A stretch of DNA of 64,000 bases from Clostridium tepidiprofundi DSM 19306 (GTDB taxonomy: Bacteria > Bacillota > Clostridia > Clostridiales > Clostridiaceae): NCBI RefSeq assembly GCF_001594005.1, contig NZ_LTBA01000004.1, positions 48,034-112,033 on the forward strand. The letters are read 5' to 3'. Under the pieces are notes generated by a model, which made no database searches, was not told where the DNA came from, and was given only the letters and a program-made list of their open reading frames with translations. The position numbers were made by a program, and so were the translations under genes. Shown in pieces: positions 53,197 through 62,006 of this stretch (position 1 is its first letter; the number at the start of each line of letters is the position of its first letter).

Positions 53197-54660
53197 ATGG
53201 TTACTACACTTGATAAAAACATTGAAAAAAATCTTAATTTAATATATTCAAATATGGCTTTAAATGATAATTTCATAACTAGAAATATAAAACTTAAAGG
53301 TAATATATCATGTTCTATCTTATACATTAATGGGCTAGTTAATCAGCAGTATATAGAAAACAGTATACTCTATCCTCTTTTGTTTAAAATAGATGAAGAA
53401 TTGCTTGTAGATAATAACCTTCCAAGATATCTAGCAGAAAAATATATACCGAGTTATAGCATTAAAATAACAAAAGATGTTATATCAATAACCAATTCAC
53501 TGAAAAGAGGCAAATGTGTTATTCTTGTGGATAATAGCGATAATTGTTTAATATGCAACACAACTGGTGGAACACATAGAGCAGTAACTGAATCGAATGT
53601 TGAAAGACACGTGAGAGGTGATAAGGAATCTTTTGTTGAAAATCTAGAAATGAATATTGCAATTATTCAGCAAAAATTAAGAAATAGCCATTTTAAAATA
53701 GAAAAATTTATATTGGGTAAAGAAAGCGAAAATGATGTTGTGCTAATGTATATTGATAACTTAATAGACCCAAATATATTAGGTAATATTAAAAACAAAT
53801 TAAATTCTATAAATGCAAAATATTTACCTGATACAGGATATATTACTCAATACATTGAAGGACACAAATTCAGCTTTTTTCCTCAAACAAAAACCACAGA
53901 AAAACCAGATAAGGCAATTTCAGATATGCTACAGGGCAAAGCTGTTGTCATGGTAAATGGTTCTCCTCAGGTCATAGTTTTGCCTGCTGTTTTTATAGAA
54001 TTTTTTCAAGCATTCGAAGATTATTCAAACAGATTGTTCATTGGAAACGTTATTAGAATATTACGAGTTATATCTTCCTTTATTGTAATTTTTCTTGGCC
54101 CTATGTATTTGGTATTGCTAGAATATAATGCTGAGTTAATTCCCATTAGCCTTATAAAAATAATAATTAATTCAAGACTAGGAATTCCATTAAACCCATT
54201 TTTAGAATTAATATTTATGGAATTTTTTATTGAACTTCTTAGAGAAGGAGGGTTAAGACTTCCAACACCAATAGGTCAAACGCTTAGTATTATTGGAGGT
54301 ATCATACTTGGCGATGCAGCAACAAAGTCTGGAATAGTAAGTCCAACTACACTTGTTGTAGTTGCACTTTCAGTAATAGCTTCTTTTTTGATTCCAAACT
54401 ATGAAATGTCTCTTTCTATTAGATTTTTGAGATTTCCAATGTTAATATTAGCAAAACTATTTGGATTTTTTGGGATAATAATTGGTGCATTTTTTATTCT
54501 AGTGCACTTAACAAGCATAGATTCATTTGGAATACCTTATTTTACACCAATAGCACCATTGAGGATAACTGGTTTCAAAGATCTTTTTATTAAAATGCCA
54601 ATTAATTCATTTAATAAAATGACCAATTTATTTAAATTTCCTAATAATAAGGAGCATTGA
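53197..54660 (+). CDS. GerA-family germinant receptor subunit A
   Basis: 487 residues. Cytosolic GerAA-type N-terminal domain (about 1-255) with SCSILYINGLVNQQYIENSILYPLL and DKAISDMLQGKAVVMVNGSPQVIVLPAVFIEFFQAFEDYSNRL, then four to five membrane helices and the conserved FLELIFMEFFIELLREGGLRLPTPIGQTLSIIGGIILGDAA. First gene of an A-B-C operon; the B gene begins one base after the stop. It senses germinants in the inner spore membrane. ATG with AAAGTGGGAATATAGGC upstream. Confidence 0.93.
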   Translation: MVTTLDKNIEKNLNLIYSNMALNDNFITRNIKLKGNISCSILYINGLVNQQYIENSILYPLLFKIDEELLVDNNLPRYLAEKYIPSYSIKITKDVISITNSLKRGKCVILVDNSDNCLICNTTGGTHRAVTESNVERHVRGDKESFVENLEMNIAIIQQKLRNSHFKIEKFILGKESENDVVLMYIDNLIDPNILGNIKNKLNSINAKYLPDTGYITQYIEGHKFSFFPQTKTTEKPDKAISDMLQGKAVVMVNGSPQVIVLPAVFIEFFQAFEDYSNRLFIGNVIRILRVISSFIVIFLGPMYLVLLEYNAELIPISLIKIIINSRLGIPLNPFLELIFMEFFIELLREGGLRLPTPIGQTLSIIGGIILGDAATKSGIVSPTTLVVVALSVIASFLIPNYEMSLSIRFLRFPMLILAKLFGFFGIIIGAFFILVHLTSIDSFGIPYFTPIAPLRITGFKDLFIKMPINSFNKMTNLFKFPNNKEH

Positions 54661-54661
54661 T

Positions 54662-55738
54662 ATGGACAACAAATTAACCAATCGTCAATATATAGCGCTA
54701 ATATTAAACTCATTTATAGGTATAGGAATAATAACATTAGCAGGTGATTTATGCAAGGATGCTAAGCAAAATGCATGGATTTCCGCTATCATAGGTGGTA
54801 TTCTTCCATTATTTGTACTTTTATCATCAGCCTACATATCTAAAAAACTTAATTATTGCGAATTCAAATATATTGCAGAAAATACTTATGGAAAATATTT
54901 ATCAAAAATTATTCCTTTTATTTTTATAATAGATTCAATGCTCTATATACCTATAATAGTAGTTAATTATACTCAAATATTAAAAACTTCTATATCTAAA
55001 TTCATGCCTGAATTTCTAGTCGTATTGATATTTGTTTCTATAATGACATATACATCATGGCACAATATTAAAGTACTCGGTCGTTTAAGTGAAATATCTA
55101 TATACTTCATACTCTCTATTGTTATAGTGCTTCTATTCTTTGCAAATAAAGGCGATGTGAAAAACCTACAACCTTTTGCAACATGTTACAAAGATATAAT
55201 AAAAGCTGTACCTAAAAGTTTACTTGCATATCAGGGAGGGGAAGTATGTTTCTTTTTATCAAGTTATATATCAAATAGAAAAAGTCTAAAAAAAAATGCT
55301 ATTCTAATAACATCAGTCGTAACATTTTTTTATGCATATATTGTGTTTATTACAATATATTTTCTAGGATGGGAGCTAACATCTAAGACGAATAATGTAC
55401 TACTTTTTATATTTGAAACTCAAAGACTTCACATAATATCCGATTTAAAAGCAGTTTTTTTGATTTTTTGGAGTAATTCAATTTTTTTAACTACTTCAAT
55501 TTTTGATTATCCTATGGTTTATTCACTATCTTATGTCTTTAAATTAGATTATAAAAAAGCCTGCTTATTACCTGTACCAGTATTATTTTTATTAAGCTAT
55601 ATATCTCTAAAAAATGATAACTTTTTTAAAAAAGTAGTGAAACCAACAGCAACAATAGTCTCGTATATACTCGTCATTTGGGTTGCTATTACAGTAATAA
55701 TAGTCTTTTTTAAAACAAGAGGTGAAAAAAATGCATAA
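54662..55738 (+). CDS. GerB-family germinant receptor permease subunit
   Basis: 358 residues, ten helices, APC-type permease fold. It starts NRQYIALILNSFIGIGIITLAGDLCKDAKQNAW and contains PKSLLAYQGGEVCFFLSSYI, family-typical. Second gene of the receptor operon, with AAGGAGCATTGAT before ATG, and 8-bp overlap with the C gene. Likely the ligand-binding/transport component. Confidence 0.92.
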   Translation: MDNKLTNRQYIALILNSFIGIGIITLAGDLCKDAKQNAWISAIIGGILPLFVLLSSAYISKKLNYCEFKYIAENTYGKYLSKIIPFIFIIDSMLYIPIIVVNYTQILKTSISKFMPEFLVVLIFVSIMTYTSWHNIKVLGRLSEISIYFILSIVIVLLFFANKGDVKNLQPFATCYKDIIKAVPKSLLAYQGGEVCFFLSSYISNRKSLKKNAILITSVVTFFYAYIVFITIYFLGWELTSKTNNVLLFIFETQRLHIISDLKAVFLIFWSNSIFLTTSIFDYPMVYSLSYVFKLDYKKACLLPVPVLFLLSYISLKNDNFFKKVVKPTATIVSYILVIWVAITVIIVFFKTRGEKNA

Positions 55739-56843
55739 AACAAAATTAATTTTTAAAAGCCTTGTAATTATTACACTTACACCATTTTTTTTATGTAGTT
55801 GCTATGATGCAGTCCCTATAGAAGAATTGAGCTTAATAGTTGGAATAGGGGACGATTTAGATACCGAATGTGATTATCCATATTCAGCAACACTAGAAAC
55901 ATTAATTTTTAAAGGAAATAACAATATATCTCATACAGCTTTAACAGGTAAGGGATACACTTTGTACACTACACAAAACGATAGACAAACAAAAAACAGT
56001 AAAGAATGGTTGCTCGCTGATGAAATTGTATACTTGATAAGTGAATCTAGAGCAAGAAGTGGTATTAAAGATTTTATGGATGCTACTTTAAGAGATGCTA
56101 ATAGAAATGAAAATGCCTATATAGCTATAACCAAGCAAAGCACAGAAAAGTTTTTTACAAATGAACCTTTTTATTCAACAACAAATTCAGAAGAAATAGC
56201 ATCATTATTGCAGTTTTCAAAAGAAGCTAATTTTTTTTATACTAATCCAACATTAATGAATATGCTGTTATCATACAATCAAGAAGGCAGAAAGATGGCA
56301 TTACTCTACATAGAATTAAAAGAAGGCAGACCCCAAGTAACAGGACTTGCACTATTCAAAGGTGCTACAATGATAGAAAAGATTTCTTTAAATGAAGCTA
56401 GATTAATCAATCTACTAAGAAATAATAAATCAACTGGTTATATAAGCATTAATACTTCAAATAAAGAAAATTATACTGATTTTACAGGTAAAAATAGCAT
56501 CAAAGTAAAAGTTTCAAAACAAAATAATATATTTGTCTACGATATTTATGTAACATTAAAAGGAGTTCTAACAGTAAATTCCATTTGCGAAGAAGATAAC
56601 AGCTTTTGCAATAAAGAAAAAATACAATCTACATTCGAAGAAAAGCTAGAAAAAGTGCTTTATAAAGAAATACAAAAAATGCAACAAGTATATAAAACAG
56701 ATTGGCTTGATTTAGGATATTATGCTGTTGCAAAATACGGAAGGGAAAAAAACGTAGCTAGTGATGATAATTTTTGCAAATCAAAAATAAATGTTCACGT
56801 TAATGTAAAAGTAACTTCTCTTGGCAGAAAATCAGATAAATAG
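55731..56843 (+). CDS. GerC-family germinant receptor lipoprotein
   Basis: 370 residues. Lipobox PFFLCSCYD, then PIEELSLIVGIGDDLDTE, the usual GerAC start, and Ger(x)C C-terminal domain with FEEKLEKVLYKEIQKMQQVYKTDWLDLGYYAVAKYG. ATG 55731 with AGAGGTGAAAAAA; the GTG at 55722 is part of that site. It is lipid-anchored by Lgt (encoded at 38543-39322). A terminator hairpin follows at once. Together with A and B this forms one complete receptor. Confidence 0.92.
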   Translation: MHKTKLIFKSLVIITLTPFFLCSCYDAVPIEELSLIVGIGDDLDTECDYPYSATLETLIFKGNNNISHTALTGKGYTLYTTQNDRQTKNSKEWLLADEIVYLISESRARSGIKDFMDATLRDANRNENAYIAITKQSTEKFFTNEPFYSTTNSEEIASLLQFSKEANFFYTNPTLMNMLLSYNQEGRKMALLYIELKEGRPQVTGLALFKGATMIEKISLNEARLINLLRNNKSTGYISINTSNKENYTDFTGKNSIKVKVSKQNNIFVYDIYVTLKGVLTVNSICEEDNSFCNKEKIQSTFEEKLEKVLYKEIQKMQQVYKTDWLDLGYYAVAKYGREKNVASDDNFCKSKINVHVNVKVTSLGRKSDK

Positions 56844-56870
56844 GCTGTTATTCCAAAATAACAGCCTTTC
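56842..56870. terminator. Terminator of the germination operon
   Basis: AGGCTGTTATT-CCAA-AATAACAGCCT then TTTC; perfect 11-bp stem starting in the stop codon. Confidence 0.8.
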
Positions 56871-56872
56871 AA

Positions 56873-57085
56873 TTATACATAAAATTTTATTATTTTATTA
56901 TAGAGTTCTTCTGCAGTGTCACCCGCTATTAATTTTCCATCAACTCTTGCTATATAAAGCCTTCCACATTTATTACATTCTCCAATACACTGATTAACTG
57001 AAGTTTCAAATTCAGGATGATATTTTTTTATCATATCTAGTACCTTCCCTCGTGCTTTATTGTGTTCGCAAAAACTTATTTTCAT
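56873..57085 (-). CDS. YuzB/DUF1450-like thiol protein
   Basis: 70 residues with FCEHNKARGKVLDMIKK, QCIGECNKCGRLYIARVDGKLIAGDTAEELYNKI, close to the YuzB/DUF1450 pattern of small proteins with a C-x3-C-x2-C cluster. ATG 57085 behind GGAGTGAAGTAT; the longer frame to 57130 lacks a ribosome site. Function unknown; a thioredoxin-like ferredoxin fold is expected for the family. Confidence 0.75.
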   Translation of the reverse strand: MKISFCEHNKARGKVLDMIKKYHPEFETSVNQCIGECNKCGRLYIARVDGKLIAGDTAEELYNKIIKFYV

Positions 57086-57197
57086 ATACTTCACTCCATT
57101 TCTATATCTGATATCTCTAAAAATAAACATATTTTTGCATTTAATACAATATTTTTAGTGTACAAATTTTACTAAACCAAAAATAGTAAAATGAAAA

Positions 57198-57575
57198 TTA
57201 TCTATTACCCTTATGATTTCTAATATTAGCTGCAATTATTACAGTAAGAGGTATTGTCAGTGCCAATCCTATACTCCCCGCAATCGCTCTTATTATTTCT
57301 GCTGAAACCATATCTAAATTAATTATTTCCCTAAACTTCATATTTGATGCCATAAAAAGTAGCATTAGGCATTTGAAAGAAAATAACAAGTCAAAGATGC
57401 GACGTATATTTTGTGAAATACAAAGAGTTGGGTTCCGCTGATAGTAGGTTCTATCAACGGGTTCCAACGATGAAGTAGTTCGCAAAATAGACTAGCATAC
57501 TGACTAGTTATTTTTTTGAAAATGCCTTAATTCCAATGCACCTCCAGTATAAGCTAAAATCAATGTATTAGACAT
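57198..57575 (-). pseudogene. YibE/F-family permease, C-terminal fragment split by a foldback element
   Basis: Read from 57575 on the minus strand, MSNTLILAYTGGALEL is the typical YibE/F segment. The frame is then broken by the element at 57368-57526. It resumes in frame as MLLFMASNMKFREIINLDMVSAEIIRAIAGSIGLALTIPLTVIIAANI (the C-terminal YibE/F motif) up to the stop at 57198. Removing the element plus one TTA target copy restores GALELMLLFMASN exactly. The N-terminal half of the gene is missing (stop codon just upstream), so the copy was already truncated. The open frame 57198-57485 is an artefact made by the element. Confidence 0.88.
57368..57526. mobile_element. Full-length foldback (MITE-like) element inserted in yibE/F
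   Basis: 159 bp: ends GGCATTTGAAAGAAAATAACAAGTC and GACTAGTTATTTTTTTGAAAATGCC are inverted, flanked by a TTA duplication (57365-57367 and 57527-57529). The interior also folds (ATTTTGTGAAATAC...GTAGTTCGCAAAAT; GATAG...CTATC). No protein is encoded. The 65-67 bp copies elsewhere look like interior deletions of this form. The responsible transposase is not in the window. Confidence 0.82.
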
Positions 57576-57624
57576 TTTTCACTAACACATACAAATATTT
57601 TGTCTCCTTATTAATACTATTATA

Positions 57625-57660
57625 TTAACTCAATTTTAATAATAATTAAAATTGAGTTAA
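57625..57660. terminator. Long hairpin between cobS and the yibE/F remnant
   Basis: TTAACTCAATTTTAAT-AATA-ATTAAAATTGAGTTAA, a perfect 16-bp stem with a 4-nt loop, 12 bp beyond the cobS stop. It lacks a clear T-run, so the terminator call is tentative. Confidence 0.5.
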
Positions 57661-57671
57661 TTATCATTTGA

Positions 57672-58439
57672 TTAAATAATTGCTAAATATACAAGCATTA
57701 CAAACATATCAACTAATTCATTGTTAGCTCCAAGCGTATCCCCAGTAAGTCCACCTATTTTGCTTTCACAATATTTGTTAAACAATAATGCAATTATTAA
57801 TGCTACACTCATGAGTATTATAGAATATTTTACTCCTATAAGTTTAAATATGAAAACAAATGTAAATAATGCCGATATTATAACTCTTTTTAAATCTATA
57901 TTGTTTATAAAAAGATTTCCGGTGCCTGATTTTTTAGCACATTTTCCTATATACGATATAAACACTACTGAAAACTTTGAAAGTACAGGTGCCGCTATTA
58001 TAATAAATGCTACATTTTTCTCTATAATGGCTATTATTACTGCATATCTTATGAGTATATCAAACACAATTGCTATACTCGAAAATGTACCAACTCTGCT
58101 ATCCTTCATTATTTCTATTATTTTTTCTTTTTGCTTTCCTTTAAATGCAAAAAATCCATCACAAACATCACCTAAACCGTCAACATGAGTTGCTCCTGTA
58201 ATTAATATTGAAACCATAATTACAAATATAGCGGTTATTTTAGGTGGAAAAATTTTATTAAACAAATAAAAAACTGTCCATTGACTTACTCCAATGAAGA
58301 GACCTACAAATATAAAAAATATAGAACCTTTTTTAAAGTTTTCCATATCACAATTCAAATTTTTATTTATAGGTATTCTTGTAAAGAATTGAAAATACAA
58401 CAAAAAATCATTCAATAACTCGCTCATAAATTTCTTCAT
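57672..58439 (-). CDS. cobS: Adenosylcobinamide-GDP ribazoletransferase (cobalamin synthase)
   Basis: 255 residues, six to seven helices. Family signatures: FFTRIPINK near the N-terminus, GATHVDGLGDVCDGFFAFKGKQKEKIIEIMKDSRVGTFS with the metal-binding Asp residues, and GLTGDTLGANNELVDMFVML at the end. It joins alpha-ribazole to adenosylcobinamide-GDP. The start is uncertain because no strong ribosome site precedes 58439. Last gene of the lower-loop cluster; the 40-bp gap to cobU is small. Confidence 0.93.
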   Translation of the reverse strand: MKKFMSELLNDFLLYFQFFTRIPINKNLNCDMENFKKGSIFFIFVGLFIGVSQWTVFYLFNKIFPPKITAIFVIMVSILITGATHVDGLGDVCDGFFAFKGKQKEKIIEIMKDSRVGTFSSIAIVFDILIRYAVIIAIIEKNVAFIIIAAPVLSKFSVVFISYIGKCAKKSGTGNLFINNIDLKRVIISALFTFVFIFKLIGVKYSIILMSVALIIALLFNKYCESKIGGLTGDTLGANNELVDMFVMLVYLAII

Positions 58440-58478
58440 ACTTAAATGCTACAATTTGCAGCTACCCCCAATCTAGTT

Positions 58479-59027
58479 TTACTTTAATCTAAGTGGAAGT
58501 CCGCATGAAATAATATAAACTTCATCACTTAAACTTGCTATGTACTGATTAACAAATCCAGCAATATCTCTAAAAATTCTACTCAACTTATATTCTGGTA
58601 CTAATCCCCACCCTACTTCATTTGTTACCATTATTAAATTAATATCTTTATCTCTACATTTATCTATGAATTTTTTGAACTGAAACTTAATGTGTTTCAA
58701 TAAAACATCTATATCATTATGTGACATTTTTTCAAAATCTCTTTTTTCATCAAACATCAAATTTGTAACCATAACAGTAACACAATCAAGAAGTACATAC
58801 TTGCTATTCCAATTTTCTACAGCTAAATCTAAATCCTTATATCCTTCATAAGTTGTCCATTTTTGATTTCTGTCTGCTCTGTGCCTCTTTATTCTATATT
58901 CCATTTCTTTATCTGTCACAATAGCTGTAGCAATATATAAAACATCATCTTTACCCTTAAGCATACTTTCAGCATAAGAACTTTTTCCGCTTCTGCTTCC
59001 ACCCGTAATAAGCGTTACCTTGCCCAT
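58479..59027 (-). CDS. cobU: Adenosylcobinamide kinase / guanylyltransferase
   Basis: 182 residues. P-loop TGGSRSGKSSYAE, RIKRHRADRNQKWTTYE with the GMP-acceptor His, LLDCVTVMVTNLMF, and VTNEVGWGLVPEYKLSRIFRDIAGFVNQ, all standard CobU motifs. It phosphorylates adenosylcobinamide and adds GMP. ATG with GGGGATGGAAAA upstream. Confidence 0.94.
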   Translation of the reverse strand: MGKVTLITGGSRSGKSSYAESMLKGKDDVLYIATAIVTDKEMEYRIKRHRADRNQKWTTYEGYKDLDLAVENWNSKYVLLDCVTVMVTNLMFDEKRDFEKMSHNDIDVLLKHIKFQFKKFIDKCRDKDINLIMVTNEVGWGLVPEYKLSRIFRDIAGFVNQYIASLSDEVYIISCGLPLRLK

Positions 59028-59170
59028 TTTTCCATCCCCTATTCTATTTTTTGCTTCTTATTAATTACCATAAAATAATAAACTTTCTGTTTTATTACTA
59101 TATATTTCTTTACCATATGTTCTCTCAACCACCACTAAGACAAGCAACTGCGGTTTTCTTGCCATAATTT

Positions 59171-59764
59171 TTATGAATTGCAATGCAAAATTGAATCCAA
59201 AAACATATTGCCATATTCATATTTTAGCAATGCTATATCTCCATTCTTGCATCCAAATTTCCAAAACATATTTATATTCTTATCTAACAAATAACAATAA
59301 ATCGCCCTCATCACCCCTGAATGCGTGATTATTAATATATTTTCTGCATCAATATTTTTTAAATCATCCATAAAACTATTCACTCTGTTGCACATATCAC
59401 TGCAACTTTCTCCATTTAATGGACAATAGTTTACCCAATCTTCACTCCACTTTTTATATTCTTCTGGATACTTATTTATTATTTCCTCATAAGTTAATCC
59501 CTCAAATATTCCAAAACTTGACTCATTTAATCTCGGATCAATAATGTAATCATTCCTTTTACATTTAAATATTATATCAGCAGTTTGTCTTGTTCTCTTT
59601 CTTTCACTTATAAAAACCTTATCAAATTTTATATTTTTTAAATGTTTAGCTGCCATATAAATCTGCTTTTTACCGCACTCGTTCATATCAATATCCATAT
59701 CACCATAATACAATTTTTCTTTGTTTTCATTAGTTTGCCCATGTCTAAGCAAATATATATTCAA
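59171..59764 (-). CDS. cobC: Alpha-ribazole phosphatase (histidine phosphatase family)
   Basis: About 197 residues. LRHGQT (phosphohistidine loop), ERKRTRQTADII, RLNESSFGIFEGLTYEEI and ITHSGVMRAIYCYLL are the conserved parts. In this cobT-cobU-cobS setting, removal of the 5'-phosphate from alpha-ribazole phosphate is the expected reaction. Starts TTG 59764 or GTG 59773; GGGGTGAAGTCA fits the TTG. The 140 bp between this gene and cobU show nothing certain. Confidence 0.82.
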   Translation of the reverse strand: MNIYLLRHGQTNENKEKLYYGDMDIDMNECGKKQIYMAAKHLKNIKFDKVFISERKRTRQTADIIFKCKRNDYIIDPRLNESSFGIFEGLTYEEIINKYPEEYKKWSEDWVNYCPLNGESCSDMCNRVNSFMDDLKNIDAENILIITHSGVMRAIYCYLLDKNINMFWKFGCKNGDIALLKYEYGNMFLDSILHCNS

Positions 59765-59793
59765 TGACTTCACCCCAAATTATGTAAATATTG

Positions 59794-60861
59794 TTACCTC
59801 ATTTCAATAAGATAATCTGTAACAATTCCAGCTTGATCAAAAGTACCCATATTATTTATTACATGAAGTGCTGCTTCAATTATGTTAAATGCTAATGCAC
59901 ATCCAGTGCCTTCTCCCAATCTCATACCTAGATTCAAAAAAGGATCTAATCCAATTTCATTCATAATATATTTTGCTCCCGGTTCAGCCGACAAATGCGA
60001 TGGGAATATGTAATTTTTTACTAGAGGATTTAATCTATATGCACATAGTGCCGCTGCTGATGCAATAAAACCATCTATAACAATAGGCTTTCTGTTTTTA
60101 GCTGCACCCAAATAGCATCCACATAAACCAGCTATATCAAAACCCCCAACTTTCGAAATCACATCAATGATGTCATTCCTATTTGGTTTATTTAATTCAA
60201 TTGCCTTTTTTATAACAAGCTTTTTATTTTCAAATTGCTCATCTGTTAATGCAGCTCCTCTACCAGTAGCAGTATCAACATCTAATCCAGACAATACACT
60301 CAATATAGCTGAACTCGTAGTAGTATTGCCAATTCCCATCTCTCCAGTTCCAAATAAATCGTATCCTTTCTGTACAAGGTTGTCCACAATCTCAATTCCA
60401 GTTTCAATTGCTTTAATTGCTTCTTCTCTCGTCATAGCAGGACCTTTTAGCATATTATTAGTACCATTAGCTATTTTTCTATCCAAAATTTTAGTATTAT
60501 TTATTTCTCCTTTAATTCCTATATCAACAACTGTAATTTCAGAATTAACAAAATCAGCAAGTACATTAACTCCAGTAATACCTCTTGTAAAATTGTTAGA
60601 GACTATCCATGTTAATTCTTGAGGGCAACTGCTTACACCTTCGTCTTGAACTCCATTATCAGCACACATTATTATAATCGTTTTTTTGTTGATATTATTA
60701 TGCACATTACCTGTTATTCCAGCCATTTTTGCAGCTATATTTTCTAATTCACCTAAGCTCGCAATGGGCTTTGTAAGACCATCCAAATACTTCCATGCAT
60801 CCTTAACAGCATTTTCATTCAAAGGTTCAATACTTTTCAATGTTTCATTTAATAATTTCAT
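59794..60861 (-). CDS. cobT: Nicotinate-nucleotide--dimethylbenzimidazole phosphoribosyltransferase
   Basis: 355 residues. Signatures: DGLTKPIASLGELENIAAKMAGITG, MCADNGVQDEGVSSCPQELTWIVSNNFTRG, FGTGEMGIGNTTTSSAIL (the GIGNTT motif) and FPSHLSAEPGAKYIMNEIGLDPFLNLGMRLGEGTGCALAF, with the catalytic Glu. It makes alpha-ribazole phosphate. ATG 60861 behind AAGGAAGTGATATAC; the ATA/GTG at 60870 is upstream of that. First gene of the cobT-cobC-cobU-cobS set. No cobalamin riboswitch was found upstream. Confidence 0.95.
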   Translation of the reverse strand: MKLLNETLKSIEPLNENAVKDAWKYLDGLTKPIASLGELENIAAKMAGITGNVHNNINKKTIIIMCADNGVQDEGVSSCPQELTWIVSNNFTRGITGVNVLADFVNSEITVVDIGIKGEINNTKILDRKIANGTNNMLKGPAMTREEAIKAIETGIEIVDNLVQKGYDLFGTGEMGIGNTTTSSAILSVLSGLDVDTATGRGAALTDEQFENKKLVIKKAIELNKPNRNDIIDVISKVGGFDIAGLCGCYLGAAKNRKPIVIDGFIASAAALCAYRLNPLVKNYIFPSHLSAEPGAKYIMNEIGLDPFLNLGMRLGEGTGCALAFNIIEAALHVINNMGTFDQAGIVTDYLIEMR

Positions 60862-61035
60862 GTATATCACTTCCTTACACTGTTATCTATTTATTAATAA
60901 TAACGCTACATAGAAACATAATCAACTGTATGATATAATTATCTTTGGAGGTGATATTATATCGGTACTGCTAGAACTGTATCATCTGAAATAATCTAAA
61001 GATATATTCAAAACCAAAAGAATGTTTCTATAAAA

Positions 61036-61365
61036 TTATTTTTTATTATTTATATTATAATCATATATTTTATGTTCTTCACGTTTTTCACATTTTTTCA
61101 TTTTAAAATGATTAATTATCATAGTAATTATAAGAATAATTACTATAATATAGGTAATAAAAGTATTATTTGAAAATATTAACGATAAACTTACACCTAA
61201 TAATAAGAAACCTTCAATTATGCCATGTTTACCGCTAAGTTTTAATGAATCAACACCACAATCTTTCATAGTGGGTTTATAAGAGATAACTAGTGCTTTA
61301 ATACCTAGCAAAATTAATATTACAGACATTATACATAATCCGATTGAAAAATCCAAATTAGTCAT
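61036..61365 (-). CDS. Small membrane protein, unknown
   Basis: 109 residues, three hydrophobic segments (FSIGLCIMSVILILLGIKALVI; GIIEGFLLLGVSLSLIF; TYIIVIILIITMIINHF) and a charged tail. ATG with AAAGGAGTAAATAATA upstream, so translation is likely. No family recognised. Confidence 0.65.
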   Translation of the reverse strand: MTNLDFSIGLCIMSVILILLGIKALVISYKPTMKDCGVDSLKLSGKHGIIEGFLLLGVSLSLIFSNNTFITYIIVIILIITMIINHFKMKKCEKREEHKIYDYNINNKK

Positions 61366-61389
61366 TATTATTTACTCCTTTTTATTATT

Positions 61390-61560
61390 TTAATAAATGA
61401 AATAACTCATTATAAATGTATCGTAAAAATTTTTTCCGTCTTTAATATCATTTATTAACAATCCTTCTTTTATAAAACCAAGTTTACTATATAATTTAAT
61501 AGCCTTTAAATTATCAACTCTAATGTCAAAATTGCAAAACAAATTGTAATTTACATATAC
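61390..61560 (-). pseudogene. GNAT acetyltransferase, C-terminal remnant
   Basis: The frame VDNLKAIKLYSKLGFIKEGLLINDIKDGKNFYDTFIMSYFI is the last motif of GNAT N-acetyltransferases (N-x-x-A-x-x-L-Y-x-K-x-G-F). The preceding ~120 residues of the domain are missing. No ribosome site is present, and a bidirectional terminator hairpin (61561-61604) sits exactly where the rest should begin. Confidence 0.72.
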
Positions 61561-61604
61561 AAAAAAGCATCTCATATGTATTTCTACCTATGAGATGCTT
61601 TTTT
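61561..61604. terminator. Bidirectional terminator
   Basis: AAAAAAGCATCTCATA, a 12-nt loop, TATGAGATGCTTTTTT. Confidence 0.82.
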
Positions 61605-61648
61605 GATTTATCGATATCAACTTGTGTATATTCTCTAAAACTTCAATG

Positions 61649-61903
61649 CTATCTTATTTCACTTTCATCTATGGTTGGAAGATTAGATAAGTTATTTGTG
61701 ATGTTACCATCTCCAACTCCTCTTAAAAACTCTTCACCCTTTTTTGAAGTAGCTACATTTACACCTTGTATTGCACCCTGTCTAGCCATTTCAATAGCTT
61801 GATCTTTCATAATGATTTCTCCATTTTCAAGTTGATAAGCTGTTATCTCACCTCTATTATCCTTAACGACTTTAGTTATTACATGTTTTGATTCTAAATT
61901 CAT
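61649..61903 (-). CDS. DUF3892 domain protein
   Basis: 84 residues, starting MNLESKHVITKVVKDNRGEITAYQLENGEIIMKDQAIEMARQGAIQGVNVATSKKGEEFLRGVGDG, the DUF3892 pattern. ATG 61903 behind GGAGGTATGATT; the longer frame to 61957 is not supported. Small cytosolic protein of unknown function, found in many Clostridia. Confidence 0.85.
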   Translation of the reverse strand: MNLESKHVITKVVKDNRGEITAYQLENGEIIMKDQAIEMARQGAIQGVNVATSKKGEEFLRGVGDGNITNNLSNLPTIDESEIR

Positions 61904-62006
61904 AATCATACCTCCATTTTTATGAGTAAATTTTATACCCATAATAAATAAATTCAAAGCTATTTATATGCTTTGAATTTATTTTATCCATTTCAACTAT
62001 TTTTTA

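Noticed and set aside
57198..57485. A 95-codon gene on the minus strand
   Set aside because: Its first half is foldback-element DNA; only the second half is the YibE/F remnant.
59035..59165. A short minus-strand frame starting MARKPQLLVLVVVE
   Set aside because: No ribosome site and no similarity seen; between cobC and cobU it may simply be spacer.
60950..61005. GGAGGTGAT ribosome site on the plus strand followed by IGTARTVSSEII and a stop
   Set aside because: No usable start codon at the right distance, so not called a gene; may be a relic.
60871..61035. Cobalamin riboswitch upstream of cobT
   Set aside because: No B12-box-like sequence or expected conserved elements seen.
61390..61575. 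A small complete gene
   Set aside because: It is only the final GNAT motif, without a ribosome site, and its start lies in a terminator hairpin.
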